This document shows positions 1 through 8,313 of a DNA stretch of 53,216 nt, in pieces (within the stretch, counting starts at the first letter, position 1; every line of letters starts with the position of its first letter). The position numbers and the translations under genes are program-made. Origin of the DNA: Planctomycetia bacterium (GTDB taxonomy: Bacteria > Planctomycetota > Planctomycetia > Pirellulales > JALHLM01); assembly GCA_034440135.1 (NCBI GenBank), contig JAWXBP010000235.1, positions 1-53,216 on the forward strand. Reading direction: 5' to 3'. The notes beneath the pieces were generated by a model. The model was not told the DNA's origin and searched no databases. It saw only the letters and a program-made list of their open reading frames with translations.

Positions 1-2658
1 CCGCCAAGCGTGCAGCGCGCTGACTGGCCTCGCAATCCCGTCGACCACTTTACTTTGGCCCGCATGGAAGCCGCCGGGCTGACGCCAGCGACGGCAGCCG
101 ATCCCACGACGCTGGTGCGCCGCGTCTATCTGGATCTGATTGGCCTACCGCCATTGCCGGAAGAAGTCGACGCGTTCCTTGCGGACGCGGCGTTTTCATC
201 GCTCGACGACGCCTATTCGCGGCTAGTCGATCGCCTGCTTGCTTCCCCACACTATGGTGAACGCTGGGCGCGCGCGTGGCTGGATCTCGCGCGCTATGCC
301 GATACGAACGGTTATGAGAAGGATCGCGAGCGACAGATCTGGGCGTATCGCGATTGGGTGATCGCGGCGATCAATCGCGATCTGCCTTTCGATCAATTTA
401 CGGTCGAGCAGTTGGCCGGCGACCTGCTTCCGGAGGCGACCCGCGCTCAACAAGTAGCCACCGGGTTTCATCGCAACACGTTGTTGAACGAAGAAGGGGG
501 CATCGACCCACTGGAGTTTCGCTTCTATGCCCTTTGCGACCGCGTCGCGACGACCGGCACAACGTGGCTGGGCCTAACATTGCAATGTTGCCAGTGCCAT
601 CACCATAAATACGATCCGATTGCGCAATCGGAATACTACGGCGTAATGGCGTTGCTCAACAACGCGGACGACGTGGAACTGCCGCTGGGAGATGAAGCGG
701 CCGAAGCGAGTTACGCCGCGAATCTCGCCAACGCCGAGCAGCTTTTGAGCGTGCTACCAGCCGCTTGGCCGCTGTCGGACGATGCAACCAACGACCTGGA
801 CGCGCAACGACAGCGGCGAGAAACCTTGGTAGCCGATCGTTTTGCGGTTTGGTTGCAGGAGCAGCGCGAACGCGTGGTCGCCTGGCGATCGTTGGAGCCC
901 GTCGAATATTCGTCCAACGAGCCGCTCCTGCAGTTGGAGGACGACGATTCGATCTTCGTCTCCGGCGACATCACCAAACACGACACCTATCAACTGCGAT
1001 TGCGCGGCGACCTGCGCGGCGCGACGGCGATTCGCATTGAAGCCTTGCCGGACGAGCGCCTGCCCGGGAACGGTCCTGGGTTGACGTACTATGAAGGAAC
1101 CCGCGGCGATTTTTTTCTCAGCGAGTTGCAGGTCGTGGCCAACGGGCAGCCGGTCAAGTTCTCCGGCGCGTCGCAGAGTTTCTCCGGCAATCAATTCGGT
1201 GAGAATCCGGTGACTGCCGACTTGGCCGTGGACGGCGATTTCCAAACCGGTTGGGCGATCTATGGGCGCATCGGCGAACGTCACACCGCGGTCTTTACGT
1301 TGGCGGAACCCTTGCAGGATGCGGCGGAATTGCAGGTCGCGCTCCACTTCGGCCGCCATTTCGCCAGCTCGCTGGGACGGTTCCGCATCTCCGTAACTTC
1401 GTCGCCCCACGCCGTCGCGATGGATCTGCCGGCCGACGTGGAAGCCTTACTACTTCAACCGGACGACACGCTGACATCCAGCAACCGTGAACGGCTGCAA
1501 CGTGAATTCCTGCTCGCTGCGCCGGAGTTAGCCAAGCAAGCCCAAGAAATTCGCGAGCTACTCAAACGACCTCCTGCGTCGCATACCTTAGTGCTTCGTG
1601 AGCGCCCCGAAGGAAAAGGGCGTACGACGCACCTTTATGCGCGCGGCGAGTATCTACGCGCCAGCGCCGAAGTCGCACCCGGCACGCCGCTCAGTTTGCC
1701 GCCGTTTCCTGATGATCAACCGCGCAATCGCCTCGGATTGGCCCGTTGGTTGACGTCGCCGAATCATCCGCTCACCGCACGCGTCACCGTCAATCGCCAT
1801 TGGGCGGCGTTGTTCGGCGTGGGTATCGTTCCCACGACCGAGGACTTTGGCGTTCAAGGTGCGCCGCCGACCGATCCGGCGTTGCTGGATTGGCTCGCAG
1901 TGGAGTTTGTCGAAAAAGGCTGGTCGCTCAAAGGACTCCATCGGTTGTTGGTGACGAGCAGTACGTACCGACAAACTTCGCAGGTCTCTGCTGAATCCTT
2001 AGCGGCGGATCCGTTGAATACGTACCTGACGCGCGCGGCGCGCAAGCGCCTCGACGCGGAGTTGATCCATGACGCCGCTTTGCGCGCGAGCGGACTGCTG
2101 AGCGCCAAGCTGGGCGGGCCCGGCGTACGACCGCCGCAACCTGTAGGCGTGACGGAAGTGGCTTATGGAAATCCGTCTTGGACCGCCAGCACCGGCGAGG
2201 ATCGCTACCGTCGCGGCATCTACACGTTGATCAAGCGCACCGCCCCCTTCGCGGTGTTTCAAACCTTTGACGCCACGAACGGAACCGCCTGTACGGCGCG
2301 CCGCGATGTTTCGAACACGCCGCTCCAGGCGTTGGCGCTGCTCAACGACGTGATCTTTCAAGAGGCGGCCCAAAATCTCGGACGCGTGTTAGCCGAGCGT
2401 CACCAATCCGACGACGTTCGCATTGGTGAAGCGATGCGCCGCGTAGTCTCCCGGCCGCCGACAGACGCCGAACGAAACGACCTCGCCGCATTCCTTGCCG
2501 CGCAGCGCCAACGGTTCGCGGAGGGCGAACTAGATGCTGCGCAAATCGCCGGCGGACAACTTGAAGGCGTGGCTCACGAACAAATCGTCGAACAAGCGGT
2601 CTGGACGACGCTGGCGCGCGTTCTGCTCTGTCTCGATGAAGCGATTACGAGGAACTGA
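1..2658 (+). CDS. PSCyt2/PSD1 (DUF1549-DUF1553) secreted protein, 5' partial
   Basis: The frame is open from base 1, so the N-terminus (in this family a signal peptide and often a cytochrome-like PSCyt1 domain) lies upstream; the GTG at 10 is probably internal. Visible residues 1-215 match DUF1549/PSCyt2, including the Cys/His-rich stretch CCQCHHHKYDPI near residue 195. Residues about 300-480 form a beta-rich insert resembling a discoidin-like carbohydrate-binding module (inference). Residues about 570-840 match DUF1553/PSD1 (PRNRLGLARWL, NRHWAALFG, TEDFGVQG). The family is nearly confined to Planctomycetes and Verrucomicrobia and is usually found beside DUF1501 proteins, as here, where the next gene starts 3 bp downstream. 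The biochemical role is unknown; polysaccharide processing at the cell surface is a common proposal. Confidence 0.92.
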   Translation, partial: PPSVQRADWPRNPVDHFTLARMEAAGLTPATAADPTTLVRRVYLDLIGLPPLPEEVDAFLADAAFSSLDDAYSRLVDRLLASPHYGERWARAWLDLARYADTNGYEKDRERQIWAYRDWVIAAINRDLPFDQFTVEQLAGDLLPEATRAQQVATGFHRNTLLNEEGGIDPLEFRFYALCDRVATTGTTWLGLTLQCCQCHHHKYDPIAQSEYYGVMALLNNADDVELPLGDEAAEASYAANLANAEQLLSVLPAAWPLSDDATNDLDAQRQRRETLVADRFAVWLQEQRERVVAWRSLEPVEYSSNEPLLQLEDDDSIFVSGDITKHDTYQLRLRGDLRGATAIRIEALPDERLPGNGPGLTYYEGTRGDFFLSELQVVANGQPVKFSGASQSFSGNQFGENPVTADLAVDGDFQTGWAIYGRIGERHTAVFTLAEPLQDAAELQVALHFGRHFASSLGRFRISVTSSPHAVAMDLPADVEALLLQPDDTLTSSNRERLQREFLLAAPELAKQAQEIRELLKRPPASHTLVLRERPEGKGRTTHLYARGEYLRASAEVAPGTPLSLPPFPDDQPRNRLGLARWLTSPNHPLTARVTVNRHWAALFGVGIVPTTEDFGVQGAPPTDPALLDWLAVEFVEKGWSLKGLHRLLVTSSTYRQTSQVSAESLAADPLNTYLTRAARKRLDAELIHDAALRASGLLSAKLGGPGVRPPQPVGVTEVAYGNPSWTASTGEDRYRRGIYTLIKRTAPFAVFQTFDATNGTACTARRDVSNTPLQALALLNDVIFQEAAQNLGRVLAERHQSDDVRIGEAMRRVVSRPPTDAERNDLAAFLAAQRQRFAEGELDAAQIAGGQLEGVAHEQIVEQAVWTTLARVLLCLDEAITRN

Positions 2659-2661
2659 TCG

Positions 2662-4092
2662 ATGCCTGCGCCAAACGCCCACGATATCACGATCAATCGT
2701 CGCTATTTCTTGCGCGATTGCGGCGTCGGCCTCGGCAAGATCGCCTTGGCGGGACTGCTCGCGCAGTCCACGAGGCCCGCCAGTGGGGCGGGGCCGCTCG
2801 CGCCACGTGCCTCGCATTTTCCCGGCAAAGCCAAACGCGTCATACATCTCTTCATGGGGGGCGCACCGAGCCAACTAGAATTGTTCGATCACAAGCCATT
2901 GTTGACGAAGTACGAAGGCCAGTCGTTGCCGGAGTCGATCATCGGCGGCCAACGCTACGCGTTCATTCGCTCCGATGCGGCAGTGCTCGGGCCGCGATTC
3001 CCCTTCGCGCAACACGGTAGTTGCGGTGCGGAAATCTCGTCCGCCTTGCCGCATCTGTCGAAAGTCGTCGACGAACTGGCGATTTTGCGCACCGTGCATA
3101 CCGATCAATTCAATCACGCTCCGGCGCAGACATTTCTGAGCACCGGTTTTCAACAACCGGGGCGTCCTTCGATCGGCTCCTGGGTTTTATACGGCCTCGG
3201 CGCCGAAACCGAGGAACTTCCCGCCTACGTCGTGATGAGCACCGGCAGCGGGCTCAGCGGTGGCGCGGCGCTCTGGTCCAGCGGATTCCTGCCGACCACC
3301 TACGCCGGCGTCCGTTTTCGGACGCAGGGGGACGCAATCCTGGACGTCGCCAGTCCCGCCGGCGTCGATGCGCGACTGCAACGCGACACGGTCGACCTGG
3401 TGAACCGCTTTAACCAGCGGCAATTCGCCGCGACCGGCGACACGGAGATTTCCACCCGCATCGCGGCATTCGAGATGGCGATGCGATTGCAAATCTCCGC
3501 ACCGGAGTTGAGTGATCTGCGCAGTGAAACTCAGGAGACGCTGAACCTCTACGGTTGTGATCCGGAAAAGCCGTCCTTCGCCCGCGCTTGCGTGCTGGCG
3601 CGGCGAATGATCGAACGCGGCGTGCGTTGCGTCACAATCTATCACGAAGGGTGGGACGCCCATAGCGACGTCGAAGGCAATGTCCGCAGTAATTGCCTCG
3701 CCACCGATCAGGCCAGCGCGGCCTTGCTGCTTGATTTGAAACGCCGCGGAATGCTGGAGGACACGCTGGTGATTTGGGGCGGAGAATTCGGCCGCACGCC
3801 GATGGTCGAATCCAACCCCGCGCTCGGCCGCAAACTGGGCCGCGACCACCATCCGCAAGCTTTTTCGATGTGGCTCGCCGGCGGCGGCGTCAAACCGGGC
3901 GTATCGCATGGCGTGACGGACGATTTCGGCTTCCATCCGGTGGAGCATCCGGTCCACGTGCAGGATGTCCACGCCACGCTGTTGCACTGCCTCGGCTTCG
4001 ACCACGAGCGCCTGACATTCAGTCGCCAAGGACTCGACTTCCGTCTCACCGGAGTCGAACCGCGACAGGTCATCCGCGAAATCATCAGTTAG
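2662..4092 (+). CDS. DUF1501 family protein (first copy), Tat-type signal
   Basis: A 476-residue protein. The N-terminus has a twin-arginine-like signal (RRYFLRDCG followed by a hydrophobic stretch). DUF1501 proteins have an alkaline-phosphatase/sulfatase-like fold. Recognisable motifs are HLFMGGAPSQLELFDHK near residue 63, WGGEFGRTPM near 370 and GRDHHPQAFSMWLAGGG near 390; the last two carry likely metal ligands. The gene starts 3 bp after the PSCyt2/PSD1 stop, so the two are almost certainly one transcript, the usual arrangement for this pair in Planctomycetes. The protein is probably exported folded. Substrate is unknown. Confidence 0.92.
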   Translation: MPAPNAHDITINRRYFLRDCGVGLGKIALAGLLAQSTRPASGAGPLAPRASHFPGKAKRVIHLFMGGAPSQLELFDHKPLLTKYEGQSLPESIIGGQRYAFIRSDAAVLGPRFPFAQHGSCGAEISSALPHLSKVVDELAILRTVHTDQFNHAPAQTFLSTGFQQPGRPSIGSWVLYGLGAETEELPAYVVMSTGSGLSGGAALWSSGFLPTTYAGVRFRTQGDAILDVASPAGVDARLQRDTVDLVNRFNQRQFAATGDTEISTRIAAFEMAMRLQISAPELSDLRSETQETLNLYGCDPEKPSFARACVLARRMIERGVRCVTIYHEGWDAHSDVEGNVRSNCLATDQASAALLLDLKRRGMLEDTLVIWGGEFGRTPMVESNPALGRKLGRDHHPQAFSMWLAGGGVKPGVSHGVTDDFGFHPVEHPVHVQDVHATLLHCLGFDHERLTFSRQGLDFRLTGVEPRQVIREIIS

Positions 4093-4164
4093 CGGCGGCG
4101 CATGGGCCGGGCACTCGCTCGCGAGCGCGCACGCTGATGCCGCGGTCCTGCGAATTCCGTCGAG

Positions 4165-4194
4165 TTGCCGAATCAGCTACCGTTTCGCTATAGT
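4165..4194 (+). promoter_or_regulatory. candidate sigma-70-type promoter for second DUF1501 gene
   Basis: TTGCCG (4165-4170) and TATAGT (4189-4194) are separated by 18 bp and lie about 30 bp upstream of the ATG at 4226. Four of six bases in the first box and five of six in the second match the consensus. The spacing from the preceding gene (133 bp) also suggests an independent promoter. Planctomycete promoters are poorly defined, so this is only a candidate. Confidence 0.4.
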
Positions 4195-4225
4195 ATGGTC
4201 GGTAGCCTCGACCTGGAGACAACTC

Positions 4226-5554
4226 ATGCCTTCGCCGCTTCGTTCGCAGGCACGTTACTGCGATGGCGTCTCGCGCCGCTCATTCTTGCAGATCGGCTCG
4301 TTGGCGATCGGCGGACTCTCGTTGCCGCGACTCTTCGCCGCTGAGGACGCTGGACGCGTCGCGCGATCGCACAAGTCGGTGATCATGGTCTATCTGTCGG
4401 GCGGGCTCGCGCATCAAGATTCGTTCGATCTCAAGCCGGACGCTCCGGAAGGCATTCGCGGCGAGTTCCGGCCGATCGACACGAACGTGCCGGGCATCCA
4501 GATTTGCGAACTGTTACCGCGACTGGCCGCCATGACTGACAAGCTGGCACTCGTGCGCTCCATCGTCGGCCTGCGCGATGAGCATAGCAGCTTTCAAAAC
4601 TTGACCGGATTCCCAATGGACCAGGCTCAACGCGAAGGCAAGCCAAACTTCGGCAGCGTCGTCGCGAAGCTCCAGGGCGCCATTGACCCGGTGGTGCCGC
4701 CGTTTGTCGACCTCTTCCCGACGATGCAGCACCGTCCCTACAACAGCCCCGGCTTCGGCATACTTGGCCAGTCCGCCGGCGGTGTGAAGGCCGACGGCGA
4801 AGGCCTGGAAAACATGAAGCTGATGCGAATCAGCGAAAGCCAGTTAGAAGGACGCCGCGCACTGCGCGATTCTGTCGATCACTTCCGCCGGCAAGTGGAA
4901 GGCCTGGAAGTCGATCGACTTGGCGCGCAGTATCAACGCGCGTTCGATGTGCTCACCTCGAACAAGCTTGTCAACTCGCTCGATCTCGAAAAGGAAGATC
5001 CCGCCGTGCGTGATCGCTACGGGCGCGGTTCATCGAAGCATCAAGGCGACGGCGCTCCACTGTTCAACGATCACCTGCTCATGGCGCGGCGCTTGGTGGA
5101 GACCGGCGTGCGCTGCGTGACCGTGGCCTATGGCTTCTGGGACACGCACGGCAACAACTTCGGCCATTTGAAGGGCAACCTGCCGCAGTTCGACCAGGGG
5201 ATTTCCGCCCTCGTCGACGACTTACACCAGCGCGGGCTCGACCGAGACGTCACGGTGATCGTGTGGGGCGAGTTCGGCCGCACGCCGAAAATCAATAAGG
5301 ACGCCGGACGCGACCATTGGGCCCGCGTCAACGGCGCGCTCCTGGCTGGCGGCGGATTGCGCACCGGCCAGGTGATCGGTTCGACGGACAAGCTCGGCGC
5401 GGAAGCGGCTGCGCGCCCTGTGCACTATCTCGACGTGCTGGCCACGCTCTACCACGCCATGGGCATTGACCCGCACACGATCGTCACCGACAAGACGAAC
5501 CGCCCTGTCGGACTCTTGCCGGACGCGGCGCAGGTGATCGAAGAGTTGATTTGA
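4226..5554 (+). CDS. DUF1501 family protein (second copy), Tat-type signal
   Basis: A 442-residue paralogue of the preceding DUF1501 protein. The N-terminus SRRSFLQIGSLAIGGLSLPRL is a good twin-arginine signal. Shared motifs are VYLSGGLAHQDSFDLKPD near residue 55, WGEFGRTPKINKD near 350 and GRDHWARVNGALLAGGG, together with GFWDTHGNNFGHLKGN. It differs enough from the first copy to be a separate subfamily and not a recent duplicate. It has its own upstream gap and candidate promoter, so it may be regulated apart from the PSCyt2/PSD1-DUF1501 pair. It is probably an exported metal-dependent hydrolase-like protein. Substrate is unknown. Confidence 0.9.
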   Translation: MPSPLRSQARYCDGVSRRSFLQIGSLAIGGLSLPRLFAAEDAGRVARSHKSVIMVYLSGGLAHQDSFDLKPDAPEGIRGEFRPIDTNVPGIQICELLPRLAAMTDKLALVRSIVGLRDEHSSFQNLTGFPMDQAQREGKPNFGSVVAKLQGAIDPVVPPFVDLFPTMQHRPYNSPGFGILGQSAGGVKADGEGLENMKLMRISESQLEGRRALRDSVDHFRRQVEGLEVDRLGAQYQRAFDVLTSNKLVNSLDLEKEDPAVRDRYGRGSSKHQGDGAPLFNDHLLMARRLVETGVRCVTVAYGFWDTHGNNFGHLKGNLPQFDQGISALVDDLHQRGLDRDVTVIVWGEFGRTPKINKDAGRDHWARVNGALLAGGGLRTGQVIGSTDKLGAEAAARPVHYLDVLATLYHAMGIDPHTIVTDKTNRPVGLLPDAAQVIEELI

Positions 5555-5585
5555 TCGCCTTGCAACCTTCTGGAATACCGGCGAA

Positions 5586-6530
5586 CTAACGCTTCGTCTG
5601 GGCAAGATAGAACTCTATCGAACGGCGCAAACCTTCTTCAAAGGTGAATTGCGGATCGTAACCCAGGTGCAGCAGGGCTTGCGTGATGTCCGCCTGGCTG
5701 GTGCGCACGTCGCCGGCGCGCGGCGGTTGATGAACCGGTTGAATGTCGAGCTTAAGAAACTCGTTTAGCCCGCGGATCAACTGCAAGAGATCGACGCTGC
5801 CGCCGCTGGCAATGTTGAACGCGCGTCCAGACACGCCCGGCGCGTCGGCGGCCAACAGGTTGCCATGCACGACGTCCTTCACAAATGTGAAGTCGCGTGA
5901 TTGCCGGCCGTCGCCGTAAATCACCGGCGCCTGGCCGGCGATCATAGCCGTGATGAATAGTGGGATCACCGCCGAGTATTGACTGTGCGGATCCTGGCGC
6001 GGACCGAACACGTTGAAGTAGCGCACTGTGACGGTTTCCAAACCGCCCAGCGCCGCATAGGCTTGGCAATACATCTCGCCGGCCAACTTCGCCGCGCCGT
6101 ACGGCGAGATCGGCGCCAGCTTATCGGTCTCGCGCTTCGAGGAGGTTGGCTGGTCGCCATACGCGCTGCTGGACCCGGCATACACCACGCGCCGCACGCC
6201 GGCGGTCCGGGCGGCATGCAACAGCGCCAAAGTTCCGGTCACGCACGCGGCGTTGGTATCGAGCGGCCGCTCCACGCTCAACGGCACGCTAGCCAGCGCG
6301 GCTTCATGGAAGATCGTATCGACGCCCGCCACGGCCCGCGCGAGCGCCGCGGCGTCGGTGACGTCCGCCTCGATGAACTCGATGCGGTCGGCCCACGGGC
6401 CGAGATTCTCCCGCTTTCCCGTGCACAGGTTATCAAGCACCCGCACGCGATCGCCCCGTTCGACGCACGCTTCGACCAGGTGCGAACCAATGAATCCGGC
6501 GCCGCCGGTAACAAGTGTGGTGCGAGGCAT
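5586..6530 (-). CDS. NAD-dependent sugar-nucleotide epimerase/dehydratase (SDR)
   Basis: The start is taken at the ATG at 6530, giving MPRTTLVTGGAGFIGSHLVE; a longer frame to 6572 exists but its first 14 residues look non-coding, and a TATAAT box at 6586-6591 fits a transcript starting near 6579. The Rossmann motif GGAGFIGS is at residues 9-16. The catalytic set is S(SS)AYGD...SPYGAAKLAGE, an extended SDR YxxxK site. RYFNVFGPRQDPHSQYSAVIP is typical of UDP-glucose/UDP-N-acetylglucosamine 4-epimerases of the WbpP type. It probably supplies an activated sugar for the glycan genes nearby. The exact sugar cannot be told from sequence alone. Confidence 0.92.
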   Translation of the reverse strand: MPRTTLVTGGAGFIGSHLVEACVERGDRVRVLDNLCTGKRENLGPWADRIEFIEADVTDAAALARAVAGVDTIFHEAALASVPLSVERPLDTNAACVTGTLALLHAARTAGVRRVVYAGSSSAYGDQPTSSKRETDKLAPISPYGAAKLAGEMYCQAYAALGGLETVTVRYFNVFGPRQDPHSQYSAVIPLFITAMIAGQAPVIYGDGRQSRDFTFVKDVVHGNLLAADAPGVSGRAFNIASGGSVDLLQLIRGLNEFLKLDIQPVHQPPRAGDVRTSQADITQALLHLGYDPQFTFEEGLRRSIEFYLAQTKR

Positions 6531-6585
6531 AAGCGAGCAAGTCGTGACGGTGTTGACGTGGGGCGAAACCAAGCTGGCGACAACA

Positions 6586-6591
6586 ATTATA
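6586..6591 (-). promoter_or_regulatory. candidate -10 box for epimerase gene
   Basis: On the minus strand this reads TATAAT, a perfect -10 hexamer, 55 bp upstream of the chosen epimerase start. The region 17 bp further upstream (ATTCGC) is a poor -35 box. Confidence 0.4.
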
Positions 6592-6646
6592 GGTCAGCCT
6601 GCCCGCCCGCGAATGGGCCGGCTTGCCCGACGAACGGCCGTGGAAA

Positions 6647-8254
6647 TCACTCCGTGACGATGCAGCCTTCGACCCGCGCGCCCCAGGCCTTGAGCTGCGC
6701 CATGGCCACCTGAGCCGTGGTCTCATCGAGATTCCCCAGCCGGGCGACCAGAAACGTGGCCGTCGCCGCGGCGGCGAGTTGGGCCAGCGCCCCGGCGGAC
6801 GGCCAGGTGGCGTGAAGCAGCGTCAGGTCGTACGCGCGGCGAAGATTTGTGAGCCACGCTTCGGCGGCGAATTCGTCGTTCGACACATCGATGGCGGCGT
6901 CGCGCTGGCCGGATGGAATCAGATCGAGCCGACTCACGGCGGAGTGATGCACGTAGTTCGGCCACGACGCCGGACGGCGCACGATATCGGCGAAGCCAAG
7001 CGGCGGCACGTCGCGCAGCGCTTGCAGATCGTGCGCGTATCGGCAATCGGCATCGACGAGCAGCACGCGCCCCGAGATCGATTCGGCGACCATGGCCGCC
7101 AGTGGGGCGACGATCGGCGTGTGGCGCGCATCGGCGCCCAACTCCACGAACAGCCACGCTGCGGCAGCGCCGTTCCAGGGATCGAGCAAACTGTTGGCGA
7201 TCTCCCGGCATTCGTGCCAGGCTTCGTCGAGCGGCAGTAGGTCGCGCGATGTCGCGCAACGGCGCAGCACCGGCGGCGGTTCGATCACGCGCGCCGGCGG
7301 CGTTTCGTCGACTTCAATGACAACGACTTCCTCGGGTCGCAAGGCGAGCGCTAGCGACGCCGCATCGACCGTGGCCCAGTCCGGGCACTCCACCGCGAGC
7401 TGACTTTGCGGCTCCGCGGGCAGCGACTCGAACTCCGCGAGCCAACCGTGGTCGTCCGGCCGAACGTCAAGATAGATCGTATCGAGGTCGACTTCCGTCT
7501 CGACTTCGACGACGACGGCCACTTCCGGCAAATCATCTGGCCAGCCAGGCAAGTCGCTCGGCGCGGCTGTGGCGATACTCTCGGCCGCCGCGGGAAATGC
7601 TTCGGTGCTGTCGGTCCACGCGCTCAAGTCTTCCGTCGCATCGAGACGGAACGCGTCGAGGTCGATCGGGGCAACATCGTCGACCAACTCAACGACGAAG
7701 TCCGCAACCGCTTCCACTTCGATCGGTTCTGGAACTGGCGGTGCGAGGTTCTCGTAGGCCACGTCCCAATCCAGCAACTCGATCGCCGAATGCGAGACGA
7801 CGTCCTCCGCAGGCATCAGCAGAAAGTCTTGCGAGCGGAGCAAGTCGGAGTCGAGTGATTCCTCGACCACCGATTCTGCGAGCGGCTCGCATTCGAGCTC
7901 ACGATCGACGAGCGCTGCCGACGGGCGCGGACCGGAATCGCGCGCCGCCCAACTGATGCTCGAAGCATCGATGGGCTCGAAGTACAGATCAATCGACGCA
8001 ACCGGCTCAATCCAGGGACCGGCCAGTCCAGGCGCGCAGCAGAGCGCCACGGTGTCGGTCACTTCGCCGCCGAAGGTCGCCGGCGCGTCGGCCGCCAGCG
8101 CCGCTTGCAGATACGCTTCCAACGACGCGAGCGTCAGTTCCGCGCGCGGCCCGTCCTCTCGGCGCTTTGGGCGCTGCGGCAACGCTTCCCGTGGGAGCGT
8201 GAGCGTCGCCCCCTTGGATTCGATGGTCGCGAGTGCCTTGAGGATGCGGCTCAT
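6647..8254 (-). CDS. BY-kinase/ParA-like protein with degenerate nucleotide-binding site
   Basis: A 535-residue protein. Residues about 1-335 are acidic, low in complexity and probably disordered. Residues about 340-535 resemble the cytoplasmic domain of bacterial tyrosine kinases (CpsD/Wzc/Etk). The Walker A' strand RVLLVDADCR (397-405) is intact. At the Walker A position, where a GEGKST-like loop is expected, the sequence is ELGADARHT (371-379), with no lysine. At the Walker B position the strand reads YDLTLLHATWPS, with His where the Asp is expected. There is no C-terminal tyrosine cluster. It lies 59 bp downstream of the ExeA-type ATPase, an order recalling PEP-CTERM/exopolysaccharide loci. 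It is probably a non-catalytic partner in polysaccharide export; that role is inferred. Confidence 0.75.
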   Translation of the reverse strand: MSRILKALATIESKGATLTLPREALPQRPKRREDGPRAELTLASLEAYLQAALAADAPATFGGEVTDTVALCCAPGLAGPWIEPVASIDLYFEPIDASSISWAARDSGPRPSAALVDRELECEPLAESVVEESLDSDLLRSQDFLLMPAEDVVSHSAIELLDWDVAYENLAPPVPEPIEVEAVADFVVELVDDVAPIDLDAFRLDATEDLSAWTDSTEAFPAAAESIATAAPSDLPGWPDDLPEVAVVVEVETEVDLDTIYLDVRPDDHGWLAEFESLPAEPQSQLAVECPDWATVDAASLALALRPEEVVVIEVDETPPARVIEPPPVLRRCATSRDLLPLDEAWHECREIANSLLDPWNGAAAAWLFVELGADARHTPIVAPLAAMVAESISGRVLLVDADCRYAHDLQALRDVPPLGFADIVRRPASWPNYVHHSAVSRLDLIPSGQRDAAIDVSNDEFAAEAWLTNLRRAYDLTLLHATWPSAGALAQLAAAATATFLVARLGNLDETTAQVAMAQLKAWGARVEGCIVTE

Positions 8255-8313
8255 GTGCCGTGGAGCCAGAAGTCAGATGTTGGATGCGATACGCACGTGG
8301 GAAGGACGATTCT

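Noticed and set aside
1-5554. PSCyt2/PSD1 and DUF1501 cluster as an undescribed system
   Set aside because: It is unexplained biochemically but very common in Planctomycetes, so it is not new to this window.
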